Positions 33,784 to 43,005 are shown, counted from the first letter of the stretch. The stretch: 45,486 bases of DNA from Pseudarthrobacter enclensis (GCF_030811655.1 NZ_JAUSRE010000030.1:1-45486), one strand, 5' to 3'. Program-made: numbers and translations. Notes: generated from the sequence alone by a model not told the origin.

Positions 33784-35862
33784 GTGTCGATAACGGAGAG
33801 CCCACAGGCACCTAATCCCGAATCCGGGGCAGCTTCCCGGCAACGCAAAGCCACCTTCCGCCCCGAGGTCCAGGGGCTCCGCGCCCTGGCCGTCCTGATA
33901 GTGGTCACCTACCACGTATGGCTGGGCCGCGTGTCCGGCGGCGTGGACATCTTCCTGCTGGTCTCGGCTTTCTTGCTGACTCTCTCCTTTGTTCGCAGGG
34001 CAGAATCGGGGACCCCCTTCCGGCTGCTGGCGCACTGGCTGCACCTGTTCAAGCGCCTCCTGCCCGCCGCCGTCGTTGTGATCCTGGGCGTGCTGGCGGG
34101 CACGTGGCTGATCCTGCCGCAGGGACGCTGGCCCGAGGTGCTCGACCAGGCCTGGGCTTCGCTGCTGTACCGCCAGAACTGGCTGCTGGCGGACGCCGCG
34201 GTGGACTATTACGCGCAGGACCACGCCGGAGCCAGCCCGCTCCAGCACTTCTGGTCGTTGTCCATCCAGGGCCAGGTGTTCATCCTGTGGCCGCTGGCCT
34301 TTGCCGCTACCGCTGCCGTCCTGACGGGGCTGCGCCGGGTTCCCCGGCTCCGCTGGGTAACCTACCGCGCGCTGCTGGCCATGGTGTTCGGTGCGGTATT
34401 TGCCGTGTCCCTGGCGTACTCCATAGAACAGACCGCCACGAACCAGGCCTACGCCTACTTCGAAACGCGGGCACGGCTGTGGGAGTTTGCGCTTGGGTCA
34501 TTGCTGGCCCTGGCACTGCCCTACCTGAAGCCCGGACGTACGCTGCGGGTGGGCCTGGGCTGGGCCGGCCTGGCAGCCATGGTTTCCTGCGGCCTGGTCC
34601 TGACTGTGGACCGCTCCTTCCCCGGCTACGTCGCTCTCTGGCCCACGCTTGCGGCAGCCGCGATCATCGTTGCCGGGCAGACCGGCAGCCGGTTCGGTGT
34701 GGACCGACTCCTCAGCAGCCGCCCCGCGGTTGCCCTGGGAGACAACTCCTACGCGCTGTACCTTTGGCACTGGCCCGTCCTGGTGCTGGCGCTCGCGGCT
34801 ACCGGCGTGGAAACGCCAAACCTCAAGCAGGGCCTGGGCATCGTCGGAGCCTCCATCGTGCTTGCCGTCCTGACCACCCGCTTCGTGGAAAAGCCCCTGC
34901 GTGACTGGCACTGGCCCAAGCTGCGCACCTGGCGCACCGCCGTCGTCGTTGTTGCCTGCGGGGCCGTGCTGGCCGGCCCCGTGGCTGTCTGGCAGACATC
35001 GCTCACGGCGGAGGAAAGCGCGACGGCGGCACAACCCCGCGAGCTTACCCCCGGGGCGCTGGCACTTGCCCCGGAAAGCGGGAACACTCCCGCGCCCCGG
35101 GCCCGGACCATTCCGGGACCGGCCGCGTTGGACAACGACTGGGCCGGCATCACCTCACCCTGCACGGGCTCCAACGCCACGATCGATCCAATCCTGGAGG
35201 GCTGCCGGCAGGAGCTGCCCGGGGAACCGGCCACCAAGCGCGTCGTGGTGCTGGGTGATTCCCACGCCCAGCAGTACCTCGCCGCCCTGGAACCCGTGGC
35301 AGCGGCCCGTGGCTGGGAACTGGTGACGCTGCTGATGCCGGCGTGCCGGTTCGGCGCCGAATCGGAGGCCCGGAACGCCGAGTGCAACGCCTACAACAAG
35401 GCAAGTTCCGTGTATGTCCTGGAACACCGGCCGGACGCCGTGTTCACCGTGGCCTCGCTGACCCACGAAGACGCCCCGTTCGAAACGGAGGTGCCGGGCT
35501 ACCTGGACGGCGTGAAGCCATTCGCGGACGCGGGAATCGAGATTGTGGGCATCCGTGACAACCCGCGGTTCACGTTCAACATGCCGCAGTGCGCCCAGCG
35601 GCACGGCGCCGATGCGCCCGCCTGCAACCCACCCATGTCAGAGTCCCTGGTGGAACCATCGCCCCTGGAAAATTACAGGGGCAAATTGCCGGGCCTGCAC
35701 CTCATGGACATGAGCGACTTCATCTGTGCACGGGGCGTCTGCCCGGCCGTGGTGGGAAACGTGTACGTGTACAAGGACGACAACCATCTCACCAGGACCT
35801 ATGTGCAGACCATGATCCCCATGTTCGAGCAGCGGCTTCTGGCGGCAACGGGCTGGAGCTGA
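33784..35862 (+). CDS. Acyltransferase-3 / SGNH fusion, OatA-like O-acyltransferase
   Basis: This is a two-part enzyme of 692 aa. The N-terminal acyltransferase-3 membrane domain (about residues 25-390, some ten helices) begins RPEVQGLRALAVLIVVTYHVW with the conserved His, and contains QHFWSLSIQGQVFILWPL. An exported SGNH hydrolase-like domain (about 440-690) follows, with KRVVVLGDSHAQQY (catalytic Ser) and KDDNHLT (Asp-His dyad) near the end. Such proteins move acyl groups across the membrane and attach them to peptidoglycan (OatA), other polysaccharides or lipids; the acceptor is not determinable here. The GTG 33784 follows GAGGGG. It stands alone between the DUF389 gene and guaB. Confidence 0.9.
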   Translation: MSITESPQAPNPESGAASRQRKATFRPEVQGLRALAVLIVVTYHVWLGRVSGGVDIFLLVSAFLLTLSFVRRAESGTPFRLLAHWLHLFKRLLPAAVVVILGVLAGTWLILPQGRWPEVLDQAWASLLYRQNWLLADAAVDYYAQDHAGASPLQHFWSLSIQGQVFILWPLAFAATAAVLTGLRRVPRLRWVTYRALLAMVFGAVFAVSLAYSIEQTATNQAYAYFETRARLWEFALGSLLALALPYLKPGRTLRVGLGWAGLAAMVSCGLVLTVDRSFPGYVALWPTLAAAAIIVAGQTGSRFGVDRLLSSRPAVALGDNSYALYLWHWPVLVLALAATGVETPNLKQGLGIVGASIVLAVLTTRFVEKPLRDWHWPKLRTWRTAVVVVACGAVLAGPVAVWQTSLTAEESATAAQPRELTPGALALAPESGNTPAPRARTIPGPAALDNDWAGITSPCTGSNATIDPILEGCRQELPGEPATKRVVVLGDSHAQQYLAALEPVAAARGWELVTLLMPACRFGAESEARNAECNAYNKASSVYVLEHRPDAVFTVASLTHEDAPFETEVPGYLDGVKPFADAGIEIVGIRDNPRFTFNMPQCAQRHGADAPACNPPMSESLVEPSPLENYRGKLPGLHLMDMSDFICARGVCPAVVGNVYVYKDDNHLTRTYVQTMIPMFEQRLLAATGWS

Positions 35863-36075
35863 TCACTTGGAGGGTGCCGTTGCTCACATTGGCGGCGTGG
35901 AATAGGGGGATCGGCGCCGAGGTTCTAATATTTACTCAACACTTTCTGCCCCCGGAACGCCGTATCCCACGGTGGTCCCGCAGGATCTTCTGCACAGGCC
36001 AGTTCCGTAATAACGGGCTGGTCATCGGCTGCAACCCCTACCCGTGACCCAGCAACCAAGGTAAGAGGCGCACTC
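35863..36075 (+). promoter_or_regulatory. guaB upstream region with AT-rich patch
   Basis: In this 213-bp gap the only clear departure from high GC is TTCTAATATTTACTCAAC around 35923-35940, with a possible -10 TAATAT (35926-35931); no convincing -35 pairs with it. It would give a ~140-nt leader. I see no purine-riboswitch-like structure, terminator or repeat. Confidence 0.35.
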
Positions 36076-37587
36076 ATGACCGAGCCCCAACACGATCCCT
36101 TTGGCTTCATTGGCCTGACCTACGATGACGTCCTTCTCCTGCCGGGCCACACCGACGTCATCCCGTCCGAAGCCGACACCTCTTCACGGATTTCCAAGCG
36201 GATCAGCGTGCAGACCCCGCTGCTTTCCGCCGCGATGGATACCGTCACCGAGTCCCGCATGGCCATAGCCATGGCCCGCCAGGGCGGACTTGGCGTGGTG
36301 CACCGCAACCTCTCCATTGCCGACCAGGCTGACCAGGTGGACCGGGTCAAGCGCAGCGAGTCGGGCATGATCACCAACCCGCTCACCATCCGCCCCGAGG
36401 CCACGCTGCGGGAGCTGGACGACCTCTGCGCTCACTACCGCGTCTCCGGCCTGCCCGTGGTGGACGAGGACAACCGCCTGCTGGGCATCGTCACCAACCG
36501 CGACACCCGGTTCGTGCCGGAGTCCGACTTCCCACTGCGGCTGGTCAGCGACGTCATGACCAAGATGCCCCTGGTCACCGGGCACGTGGGCATCAGCCGC
36601 GAGGAAGCCTCGCACAAGCTGGCCACCAACAAGATCGAAAAGCTTCCCCTTGTTGACGACCAGGGCCGGCTCAAGGGCCTGATCACCACCAAGGACTTCA
36701 CCAAGGCCGAGCAGTACCCGCTGGCCACCAAGGACGACGAAGGACGGCTCCGGGTCGGTGCCGCCATCGGCTTTTTCGGCGACGGCTGGGAGCGCGCCAT
36801 GACCCTGGTGGACGCCGGCGTGGACGCCCTGTTCGTGGATACCGCCAACGGCCACTCCCAGGGTGTGCTGGACATGATCCGCAGGCTTAAGTCCGAGCCC
36901 GCCGCCGCGCACGTGGACATCATCGGCGGCCAGGCTGCCACCCGCGAAGGCGCCCAGGCGCTGATCGACGCCGGCGCCGACGGCATCAAGGTGGGCGTGG
37001 GCCCCGGCTCCATCTGCACCACACGCGTGGTGGCCGGGGTGGGTGTCCCGCAGATCACCGCCATTTACGAATCCGCCAAGGCTGCCATTCCGGCCGGTGT
37101 GCCGCTGATTGCCGACGGCGGCCTGCAGTACTCCGGCGACATCGGCAAGGCGCTGGTTGCCGGAGCCGACACCGTCATGCTCGGCTCCCTCCTGGCCGGC
37201 TGCGACGAGTCCCCGGGCGAGCTGATCTTCGTCAACGGCAAGCAGTTCAAGTCCTACCGCGGCATGGGCTCCCTCGGGGCCATGCAGTCGCGCGGCAAGA
37301 ACACCTCCTACTCCAAGGACCGCTACTTCCAGGCCGATGTCTCCGGCGACGACAAGCTGATCCCGGAGGGCATCGAAGGCCGGGTGGCATACCGCGGTCC
37401 GTTGTCCTCCGTGGCGTACCAGCTGGTCGGTGGCCTCCGCCAGACCATGTTCTACACCGGAGCGCCCACCATTCCCGAACTGAAGGCCCGCGGCAAGTTC
37501 GTCCGCATCACCTCCGCCGGCCTGAAGGAATCGCACCCGCACGACATCCAGATGACTGTTGAGGCACCGAACTACGGTTCGCGCTAG
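36076..37587 (+). CDS. guaB: Inosine-5'-monophosphate dehydrogenase
   Basis: GuaB oxidises IMP to XMP with NAD+, the rate-limiting step to GMP. The 503-aa protein has FGFIGLTYDDVLLLPGHTDVIPSE at the N-terminus and a two-CBS regulatory insert (about 100-215, e.g. VSGLPVVDEDNRLLGIVTNRD, KLPLVDDQGRLKGLITTKD). The catalytic loop is GVGPGSICTTRVVAG with the nucleophile Cys near residue 314. GSLLAGCDESPGE and the flap SKDRYFQADVSGDDKLIPEGIEGRV follow. The start is ATG 36076, preceded by AAGGTAAGAGG. It is followed by a strong terminator. guaB3 lies 4.3 kb downstream rather than immediately after it, because the HNH, ABC and unknown genes intervene. Confidence 0.97.
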   Translation: MTEPQHDPFGFIGLTYDDVLLLPGHTDVIPSEADTSSRISKRISVQTPLLSAAMDTVTESRMAIAMARQGGLGVVHRNLSIADQADQVDRVKRSESGMITNPLTIRPEATLRELDDLCAHYRVSGLPVVDEDNRLLGIVTNRDTRFVPESDFPLRLVSDVMTKMPLVTGHVGISREEASHKLATNKIEKLPLVDDQGRLKGLITTKDFTKAEQYPLATKDDEGRLRVGAAIGFFGDGWERAMTLVDAGVDALFVDTANGHSQGVLDMIRRLKSEPAAAHVDIIGGQAATREGAQALIDAGADGIKVGVGPGSICTTRVVAGVGVPQITAIYESAKAAIPAGVPLIADGGLQYSGDIGKALVAGADTVMLGSLLAGCDESPGELIFVNGKQFKSYRGMGSLGAMQSRGKNTSYSKDRYFQADVSGDDKLIPEGIEGRVAYRGPLSSVAYQLVGGLRQTMFYTGAPTIPELKARGKFVRITSAGLKESHPHDIQMTVEAPNYGSR

Positions 37588-37600
37588 GCATCCGAGTGAC

Positions 37601-37640
37601 CAAAGGAGGCAAGGTTTCGGCCTTGCCTCCTTTGTTTTCC
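37601..37640 (+). terminator. Rho-independent terminator of guaB
   Basis: A perfect 14-bp stem (37601-37614 with 37621-37634), with loop TTTCGG, is followed by TTTTCCCTT. Confidence 0.93.
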
Positions 37641-37721
37641 CTTCGCAGTCTTCCCTGCGAATGCATCCACCCGGCGGAGCTGCCGGACGTGACTGTCAGA
37701 CCCCCGTTGGATGATGGGAGT

Positions 37722-39254
37722 ATGGGAGTCAGCGCGGGTGTTGGAGCGGAGTTGGGCGGTGTCCATGCCTCTGTTGCTGCCCTTGGTGCGCTGTTCCTTG
37801 AGGACGCTCGCCTGGAGTCTGCGGGGGTCGGTGCTGGGCCTGGTGCCGGGTCTGATGTTGATGTGTTGCAGCGGCGGTATGAGGTCCGGCTGGAACGGCT
37901 GGAGGTGGTGTCCCGGCTGGAGGGCCAGCTCGCCGCGGTGAAAGCACGCGATGTTGCCGACGCCGTTGAGTTCCAGAGCGCGATGCTTGCTCCGGACGCC
38001 CCTGTGCATGAGCGCACTTATGCGGAGATGTCGGTGGTGGAGGAGATCGCCGGGGTCCTGACCGTCAGCTCCGCAGCCGCAAGTGGTTTCGTGGACCAGT
38101 CCCGCCGGGTCTGTTCGCTGCCGCCGGTCCTGGATGCGTTGGCCGCAGGGGACATGTCCTGGCAGCACGCGAAGATCGTTGCGGACGAAACCGAGGGCCT
38201 CGACGCGGTTGGGGCTGCTGCGTTGGTGGCGCATTTCTTCGACCCCGACGCCCCCAACCCCGCACGCGGCGCAGCCCCCGGTGAGCTTGTCCCCTCACGG
38301 TTCCGGGCGAAGGTGCGTTCCTGGTGGGAACGGCACCACCCCGACTCCATCGGGAAACGCCACGCCAAAGGTGTGGCGGACCGGCGGATGGAATACAGCC
38401 CGGACCGGGACGGCATGGCCTGGCTCTCGCTCTACCTCCCCGGCGACACCGCGTGCGCCATCTGGAACCGCACCACCGCCACCGCCCGCGGCCTCCAAAG
38501 CCCGGACGAGGCCCGCACCCTCACCCAACTCCGCCCCGACATCGCCGCCTCCCTGCTGCTCGGCGCGGGAACTGCCACTGAGTTCAGCAAAGTTCCCACG
38601 CCGCGTGCCGATGTCCTGGTCACCGTGCCGGTGTTCTCCCTGCTCGGCCTCACCGACGAATCCGCAGCACTGGAGGGGTTCGGCCCGATCCCCGCGTCGA
38701 TGGCGCGGAAGCTGGTGGCAGACGGGGCTGACTCGTTCTATCGGGTCCTGGTCGACCCCCGCGACGGGGCACCACTGGAAATCGGACGCACCCGCTACCG
38801 GCTCACGGAGGCCATCAAACGCTGGATCAGGATGCGCGACAGGAAATGCACTTTCCCTGGCTGCACCAACCGCACTCCCGACAACGACACCGACCACCTC
38901 ACCGCCTGGCACCGCGGCGGCACCACCGGAACCAGCAACCTGGCCCAGCTCTGCCCCAAGCACCACCGACTCAAACACCACAGCAGGTGGACACCAGACC
39001 CCGCAACCAACCACCACCCACCCGGCTGGACCTCACCCACCGGCCGCTACTACAAACCCGAACACCCCAACCCCGAACCACCACAGTGGCCACAATGGCT
39101 GACGTCCACATCCAACCAGTGCGTCGACGCCAGCCCCGAAGACCTCCCACCGTGGGAACCGGACGACGAAGCCCTCATCGACCTCGACGACCTGTCACCG
39201 GAGGACCCCGTGTGGGCGGATTTCTTCGCGAGGCCGTTCGTGCTGTTGGTCTGA
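37722..39254 (+). CDS. DUF222 / HNH endonuclease protein (13E12 repeat family)
   Basis: The 510-aa product has the actinobacterial DUF222 domain (about residues 40-330) and a C-terminal HNH nuclease motif. Cys pairs occur in RKCTFPGCTN (about 374-383), then DTDHLTAWHRGGTTGTSNLAQLCPKHHRLKH with the Asp-His, Asn and His residues of the ββα-metal site. The tail is Pro/His/Asp-rich and ends DPVWADFFARPFVLLV. Such genes occur in many divergent copies in actinobacteria and are suspected selfish or homing elements; their function is unproven. I chose ATG 37722, with GGGAG close upstream, because upstream residues overlap the guaB terminator. It lies between guaB and guaB3, which are often neighbours, consistent with insertion. 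The C-terminal part is strikingly C-rich on the + strand. Confidence 0.88.
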   Translation: MGVSAGVGAELGGVHASVAALGALFLEDARLESAGVGAGPGAGSDVDVLQRRYEVRLERLEVVSRLEGQLAAVKARDVADAVEFQSAMLAPDAPVHERTYAEMSVVEEIAGVLTVSSAAASGFVDQSRRVCSLPPVLDALAAGDMSWQHAKIVADETEGLDAVGAAALVAHFFDPDAPNPARGAAPGELVPSRFRAKVRSWWERHHPDSIGKRHAKGVADRRMEYSPDRDGMAWLSLYLPGDTACAIWNRTTATARGLQSPDEARTLTQLRPDIAASLLLGAGTATEFSKVPTPRADVLVTVPVFSLLGLTDESAALEGFGPIPASMARKLVADGADSFYRVLVDPRDGAPLEIGRTRYRLTEAIKRWIRMRDRKCTFPGCTNRTPDNDTDHLTAWHRGGTTGTSNLAQLCPKHHRLKHHSRWTPDPATNHHPPGWTSPTGRYYKPEHPNPEPPQWPQWLTSTSNQCVDASPEDLPPWEPDDEALIDLDDLSPEDPVWADFFARPFVLLV

Positions 39255-39315
39255 CCCGTGCCTCCCGTCTGTCGGCGGATCGTCCGGCGCTGCCCTTTTA
39301 GCCCTGGGCCAGCAC

Positions 39316-39321
39316 TAGGCT
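39316..39321 (+). promoter_or_regulatory. -10 hexamer TAGGCT, leaderless-type promoter of the ABC exporter
   Basis: TAGGCT ends 6 nt before ATG 39328 with no SD. The hexamer is identical to that of the methyltransferase gene. Confidence 0.5.
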
Positions 39322-39327
39322 GATTCC

Positions 39328-41187
39328 ATGTCCCACCCGCGCCATCCGGCGGAACTGACCCCCAAACGCGACCCGCAAAAGCGGCTTGCCGTGCGCCCCT
39401 ATGCCAAGGCCGTGGCCCAGGTACTTCGAGTGAGCTTCCGGGCATCGCCCGGCGCCGTGATCATGAAGGTGCTGGGTTCCCTGATCTCCGCAGTGTTGCC
39501 GCTGGTCACCACGTTCTTCGCCTCCCTCACCACCACGGCACTGGCAGCGGCCTACGCAGGAGACGGCGCGGCCGGCCGCCTTGCCGTCATCTACGTGATT
39601 GTCACTGCTGCCCTCGGCCTCTTTTGGGGCGCCTTCAACAGCGTGGACCGCTACATCCAGCAGCTGATGAGCTTTAAGGTGGGCGCCATCGTGGGGGACC
39701 AGATGTACGAGCGCTTCCTTGCGCTCGAATTCTGGCGCTACGACGACAAGGAGACGGTGGACCTGTACGACCGCGCCAAGCGGTTCTCCGATTCCTATGC
39801 CCGCGTCCTGGACCGGATTGCCGCCATTTTCACGCAGTTGGTCTCGGTGCTCCTGGCCATCGGTGCCCTGCTGCTGGTCAGCTGGTGGATCGCCGTCATC
39901 GTATTGGTGGCCATCGTGCCCAGTGTGTATCTGCAGTTCAAGCTGTCCCGGGAACAGATCGCACACTGGAACACGCAGGTCGACTCCCGCCGCCAGCGCC
40001 GCATGATCGAAACCAACCTGCTCCGGCCGCAGCACATTGCCGAGATGCGGCTTTACGGCATCGTCGGTTTCCTCATGGACCTGCGTTCCCGCCTTCGCGA
40101 CGCGGACGAACGCCGGCGCCTCGACTACCAGCGGCGCTACATTCCAAAACAACTCGCTGCGGATGCCCTGCAGTACGGCGCTGAGGTGGTCTCCCTGATC
40201 TGGGTGGTGGGCCGGATCATTGCCCGCGCAGCCCCGGTTGGCCAGTTCCTCTACGTGCAGCAGATCGTCAGCCGCGCCCTTTCCACGGCCAACAATCTGG
40301 TCTCGTCCCTGAGTTCCATCGATGAAGACCTCGCCAACCTGACGGACTACGAGCTGTTCATGGCGCTGCCCCTGCATGCTGAACACGCACCACCGTTGAT
40401 GGAAGCGCCAAGGGAAGTCGAGCTGCAGGACATCCGCTTCACGTACACGGGCAGCGACATCGAAGTCATCAGGGGCATCAGCCTCACCATCCGCCAGGGC
40501 CAGCATATTGCCGTTGTGGGGGAAAACGGTGCCGGCAAGTCCACGCTCATCCGCATCCTCGCGGGCCTCTACCGCCCCGACTCAGGCCAGGTACTGCTCG
40601 ACGGCGTGGACCTCGCCGCCGTCGACGTCACCTCCTGGCACCGGCACCTGGCAGTGCTCAGCCAGGAGTTCCTGAAGTACGAGTTCGCCACCGCCGCGGA
40701 AAACATCTATTTCGGGGATGTGCAGAATCCGCGCGACGATGACCGCGTCCGCAAGGCGGCCGCCGATGCCGAGGCGCTCGACTTCATCAACAAACTGCCC
40801 AACGGCCTGGAGAACCACGTCAGCAACTGGATGGAGGACCCCCGCGGACGCAAGGGCAGCGGCCTGTCCGGAGGCCAGTGGCAGCGCCTGGCGATGGCCC
40901 GGAATTTTTATCGGGATGCGTCCTTCATGGTGATGGACGAGCCCACCTCGGCTATTGACGCGTTGGCCGAGCACAGGATATTCACCCGTCTCTTCGCTGA
41001 CCGCAGCAGCACCATCATTGCCATCAGCCACCGCCTGGCGACCATCGAAAAGGCCGATGTGGTGTACATGCTGGAAGATGGGCGCATCGTGGAGCAGGGA
41101 ACGCACAAGGAACTGGTGGCCCTCCGCGGGCGCTACTTCCGCATGTTCGAATCCCAGCTTTCCGTGGAGGAGCCCACCGGTTCCTAG
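39328..41187 (+). CDS. ABC exporter, fused permease and ATPase (half transporter)
   Basis: This 619-aa polypeptide has an N-terminal transmembrane domain (about 45-330, hydrophobic segments such as IMKVLGSLISAVLPLVTTFF and LVSVLLAIGALLLVSWWIAVIVLVAIV) and a C-terminal nucleotide-binding domain. In the latter are Walker A GENGAGKST near residue 400, the Q-loop in LSQEFLKYEF, signature LSGGQWQRLAMAR near 511, Walker B SFMVMDEPTS near 531 and the H-loop AISHR. It presumably works as a homodimer, since no second half-transporter adjoins it. The LSGGQWQR variant and overall layout fit exporters of lipids, peptides or drugs; the cargo is not inferable. Its stop overlaps the end of the convergent unknown gene by 3 bp. 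Confidence 0.92.
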   Translation: MSHPRHPAELTPKRDPQKRLAVRPYAKAVAQVLRVSFRASPGAVIMKVLGSLISAVLPLVTTFFASLTTTALAAAYAGDGAAGRLAVIYVIVTAALGLFWGAFNSVDRYIQQLMSFKVGAIVGDQMYERFLALEFWRYDDKETVDLYDRAKRFSDSYARVLDRIAAIFTQLVSVLLAIGALLLVSWWIAVIVLVAIVPSVYLQFKLSREQIAHWNTQVDSRRQRRMIETNLLRPQHIAEMRLYGIVGFLMDLRSRLRDADERRRLDYQRRYIPKQLAADALQYGAEVVSLIWVVGRIIARAAPVGQFLYVQQIVSRALSTANNLVSSLSSIDEDLANLTDYELFMALPLHAEHAPPLMEAPREVELQDIRFTYTGSDIEVIRGISLTIRQGQHIAVVGENGAGKSTLIRILAGLYRPDSGQVLLDGVDLAAVDVTSWHRHLAVLSQEFLKYEFATAAENIYFGDVQNPRDDDRVRKAAADAEALDFINKLPNGLENHVSNWMEDPRGRKGSGLSGGQWQRLAMARNFYRDASFMVMDEPTSAIDALAEHRIFTRLFADRSSTIIAISHRLATIEKADVVYMLEDGRIVEQGTHKELVALRGRYFRMFESQLSVEEPTGS

Positions 41188-41789
41188 CCCTCCACCACGG
41201 TGGTGCGGACACGGGCCACGCTGGGCCGCGGCGGGACGCTGCTGAACCCGAACGTAACCGCGGGACGGATGGGCGCCAGCACTCCGGCGTCGCCCCCTTC
41301 CCAGCTAACGACGGCGGCGGTCACGTGGTGGAGGTCGCTCACCCCATAGAACTCCGTCCTTCCGCTGCCGGCAGTTCCGTAAGTGCGGGCGCCGGGTGCC
41401 GCAAGGGCAGCGAGCGGATTGACCGCGGCGAGCCAGCGGGGATGGACTGCAAGGCGCCGGGGCAGTGACCGCAGTGCCGAGCCAAGGAAAGTCCTGGAGC
41501 CGGTGACGGCCTTGATTTCCAGGGGGCCGGCGTCGACATTCAACGTCCCGTCCGCCAGCCGGGCACAGACTTCCACCACCCGCACTTCGTCAAAGCTGTA
41601 TGTGGCGGCAATGAATTCGGCGACGTGTGGTGTGGGTGCCAGCAGTATGCGGTGCCCGGAAGGTTCCTGGACCATAACGTCGGAGAAGGGCCCAAAAGCG
41701 GAGTCCTGCCACATGCCCACCACGGCGCGCAGCCCGGAGGCAGTGCCAACACCGGCGATGTGCCCATCGAAGATCCATCGTCTGCCCAT
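41184..41789 (-). CDS. Conserved-looking protein of unknown function
   Basis: I do not recognise a domain. The 201-aa product starts MGRRWIFDGHIAGVGTASG, has no signal peptide or transmembrane helix, and is rich in short beta-strand patterns (GHRILLAPTPHVAEFIAATYSFDEVRVVEV; LNVDAGPLEIKAVTGSR). An Arg/Pro/Ala central part (SALRSLPRRLAVHPRWLAAVNPLAALAAPG) and a Val-rich C-terminus follow. Codon bias favours GC at third positions throughout, and the start at ATG 41789 has TACAGT (41796-41801, minus strand) 6 nt upstream, so I regard it as real; GTG 41792 is an alternative. It is convergent with the ABC exporter and divergent from guaB3. Confidence 0.8.
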   Translation of the reverse strand: MGRRWIFDGHIAGVGTASGLRAVVGMWQDSAFGPFSDVMVQEPSGHRILLAPTPHVAEFIAATYSFDEVRVVEVCARLADGTLNVDAGPLEIKAVTGSRTFLGSALRSLPRRLAVHPRWLAAVNPLAALAAPGARTYGTAGSGRTEFYGVSDLHHVTAAVVSWEGGDAGVLAPIRPAVTFGFSSVPPRPSVARVRTTVVEG

Positions 41790-41795
41790 CACGCC

Positions 41796-41801
41796 ACTGT
41801 A
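41796..41801 (-). promoter_or_regulatory. -10 hexamer TACAGT of the unknown gene
   Basis: On the minus strand TACAGT ends 6 nt before ATG 41789; no SD is visible. Confidence 0.45.
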
Positions 41802-41850
41802 ACCAACCGGCGGCCCATCGCGGCTGGGCGGGCGCGATGAGCCACTGGGA

Positions 41851-41856
41851 TAACCT
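41851..41856 (+). promoter_or_regulatory. -10 hexamer TAACCT, leaderless-type promoter of guaB3
   Basis: TAACCT ends 6 nt before the GTG at 41863, with no SD. Together with the opposite-strand TACAGT it forms a compact divergent leaderless pair. Confidence 0.5.
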
Positions 41857-41862
41857 AGAGCA

Positions 41863-42999
41863 GTGACTTATGAGATCGAGATCGGCCGTGGCAAGCGTGG
41901 GCGTCGTGCCTACTCCCTGGATGACATTGCAATCATCCCCAACCGTCGCACCCGCGACCCCAAGGACGTCTCGGTCTCCTGGCAGATAGACGCGTACCAG
42001 TTCGACATGCCGGTGATCGCAGCCCCGATGGACTCGGCCATGTCCCCGGCCACCGCCATTGCCCTGGGCAAGCTGGGCGGCCTCGGGGTGCTGGACCTCG
42101 AAGGCCTGTGGACCCGCTATGAGGATCCGCAGCCGGTGCTCGACGAAATCGCTGCCCTGGAGGATGAAACCAACAGCCCGGCCGTGACCGGACGGATGCA
42201 GGAGCTGTACCTGGCACCCATCCAGCCCGAACTCATCACGTCCCGCCTGGCCGAGATCCGCGAGGCCGGCGTCACCGTGGCCGGGTCCCTGACCCCGCAG
42301 CGCACCCAGGAACACTACAAGACGGTCGTGGCCGCCGGCGTCGATATCTTCGTCATCCGTGGCACCACCGTGTCAGCTGAGCACGTCTCCAAGAACCACG
42401 AGCCGCTGAACCTGAAGCAGTTCATCTATGAACTCGACGTCCCCGTCATCGTCGGCGGCGCCGCCGGCTACACGCCCGCCCTTCACCTGATGCGCACCGG
42501 TGCGGCGGGGGTGCTGGTGGGCTTCGGCGGCGGCGCAACCACCACCACACGCCGCGCCCTGGGCATCCACTCACCCATGGCGTCAGCCATCTCCGACGTC
42601 GCCGCGGCACGCCGCGACTACATGGACGAATCCGGCGGCCGCTACGTCCACGTGATTGCCGACGGCGGCATGGGCACCTCGGGTGACATCGTCAAGGCAA
42701 TCGCCATGGGCGCCGACGCCGTCATGCTGGGCAGTGCGCTGGCCAGGGCCGAGGAGGCGCCGGGCAAGGGCTGGCACTGGGGCCAGGAGGCGCACCACAC
42801 GGAGCTGCCCCGCGGAGACCGCGCCAACGTCGGCACTGTCGGCCCGCTGGAGGAGGTCCTCTTCGGGCCCGGACACCACACCAACGGCACGTCCAACCTC
42901 ATCGGTGCGCTGCGCCGTTCCATGGCGACCACCGGCTACTCGGACCTGAAGGAATTCCAGCGGGTCGACGTCGTCGTTTCGCCTTACGAGGGGAACTGA
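41863..42999 (+). CDS. guaB3: GuaB3 family IMP dehydrogenase-related protein
   Basis: The 378-aa protein has the GuaB3-specific N-terminus EIEIGRGKRGRRAYSLDDIAIIPNRRTRDPKDVSVSWQIDAY and no CBS domains. The barrel continues through VDIFVIRGTTVSAEHVS, VIVGGAAGYTPALHLMRTGAAGVLVGFGGG and HVIADGGMGTSGDIVKAIAMGADAVMLGS. At the position of the GuaB catalytic loop (GPGSICTTR in the guaB product here) it reads GGGATTTTR, so the nucleophilic Cys is replaced by Thr. Whether it has catalytic or only regulatory activity is therefore open. The GTG start follows TAACCT by 6 nt. A hairpin follows the stop, then glpD. Confidence 0.92.
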   Translation: MTYEIEIGRGKRGRRAYSLDDIAIIPNRRTRDPKDVSVSWQIDAYQFDMPVIAAPMDSAMSPATAIALGKLGGLGVLDLEGLWTRYEDPQPVLDEIAALEDETNSPAVTGRMQELYLAPIQPELITSRLAEIREAGVTVAGSLTPQRTQEHYKTVVAAGVDIFVIRGTTVSAEHVSKNHEPLNLKQFIYELDVPVIVGGAAGYTPALHLMRTGAAGVLVGFGGGATTTTRRALGIHSPMASAISDVAAARRDYMDESGGRYVHVIADGGMGTSGDIVKAIAMGADAVMLGSALARAEEAPGKGWHWGQEAHHTELPRGDRANVGTVGPLEEVLFGPGHHTNGTSNLIGALRRSMATTGYSDLKEFQRVDVVVSPYEGN

Positions 43000-43005
43000 C
43001 CCGGA

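Noticed and set aside
33667..34248. Upstream extension of the DUF389 frame
   Set aside because: It runs antisense through the acyltransferase gene and shows no conserved pattern; the SD and GTG at 33666 explain the gene.
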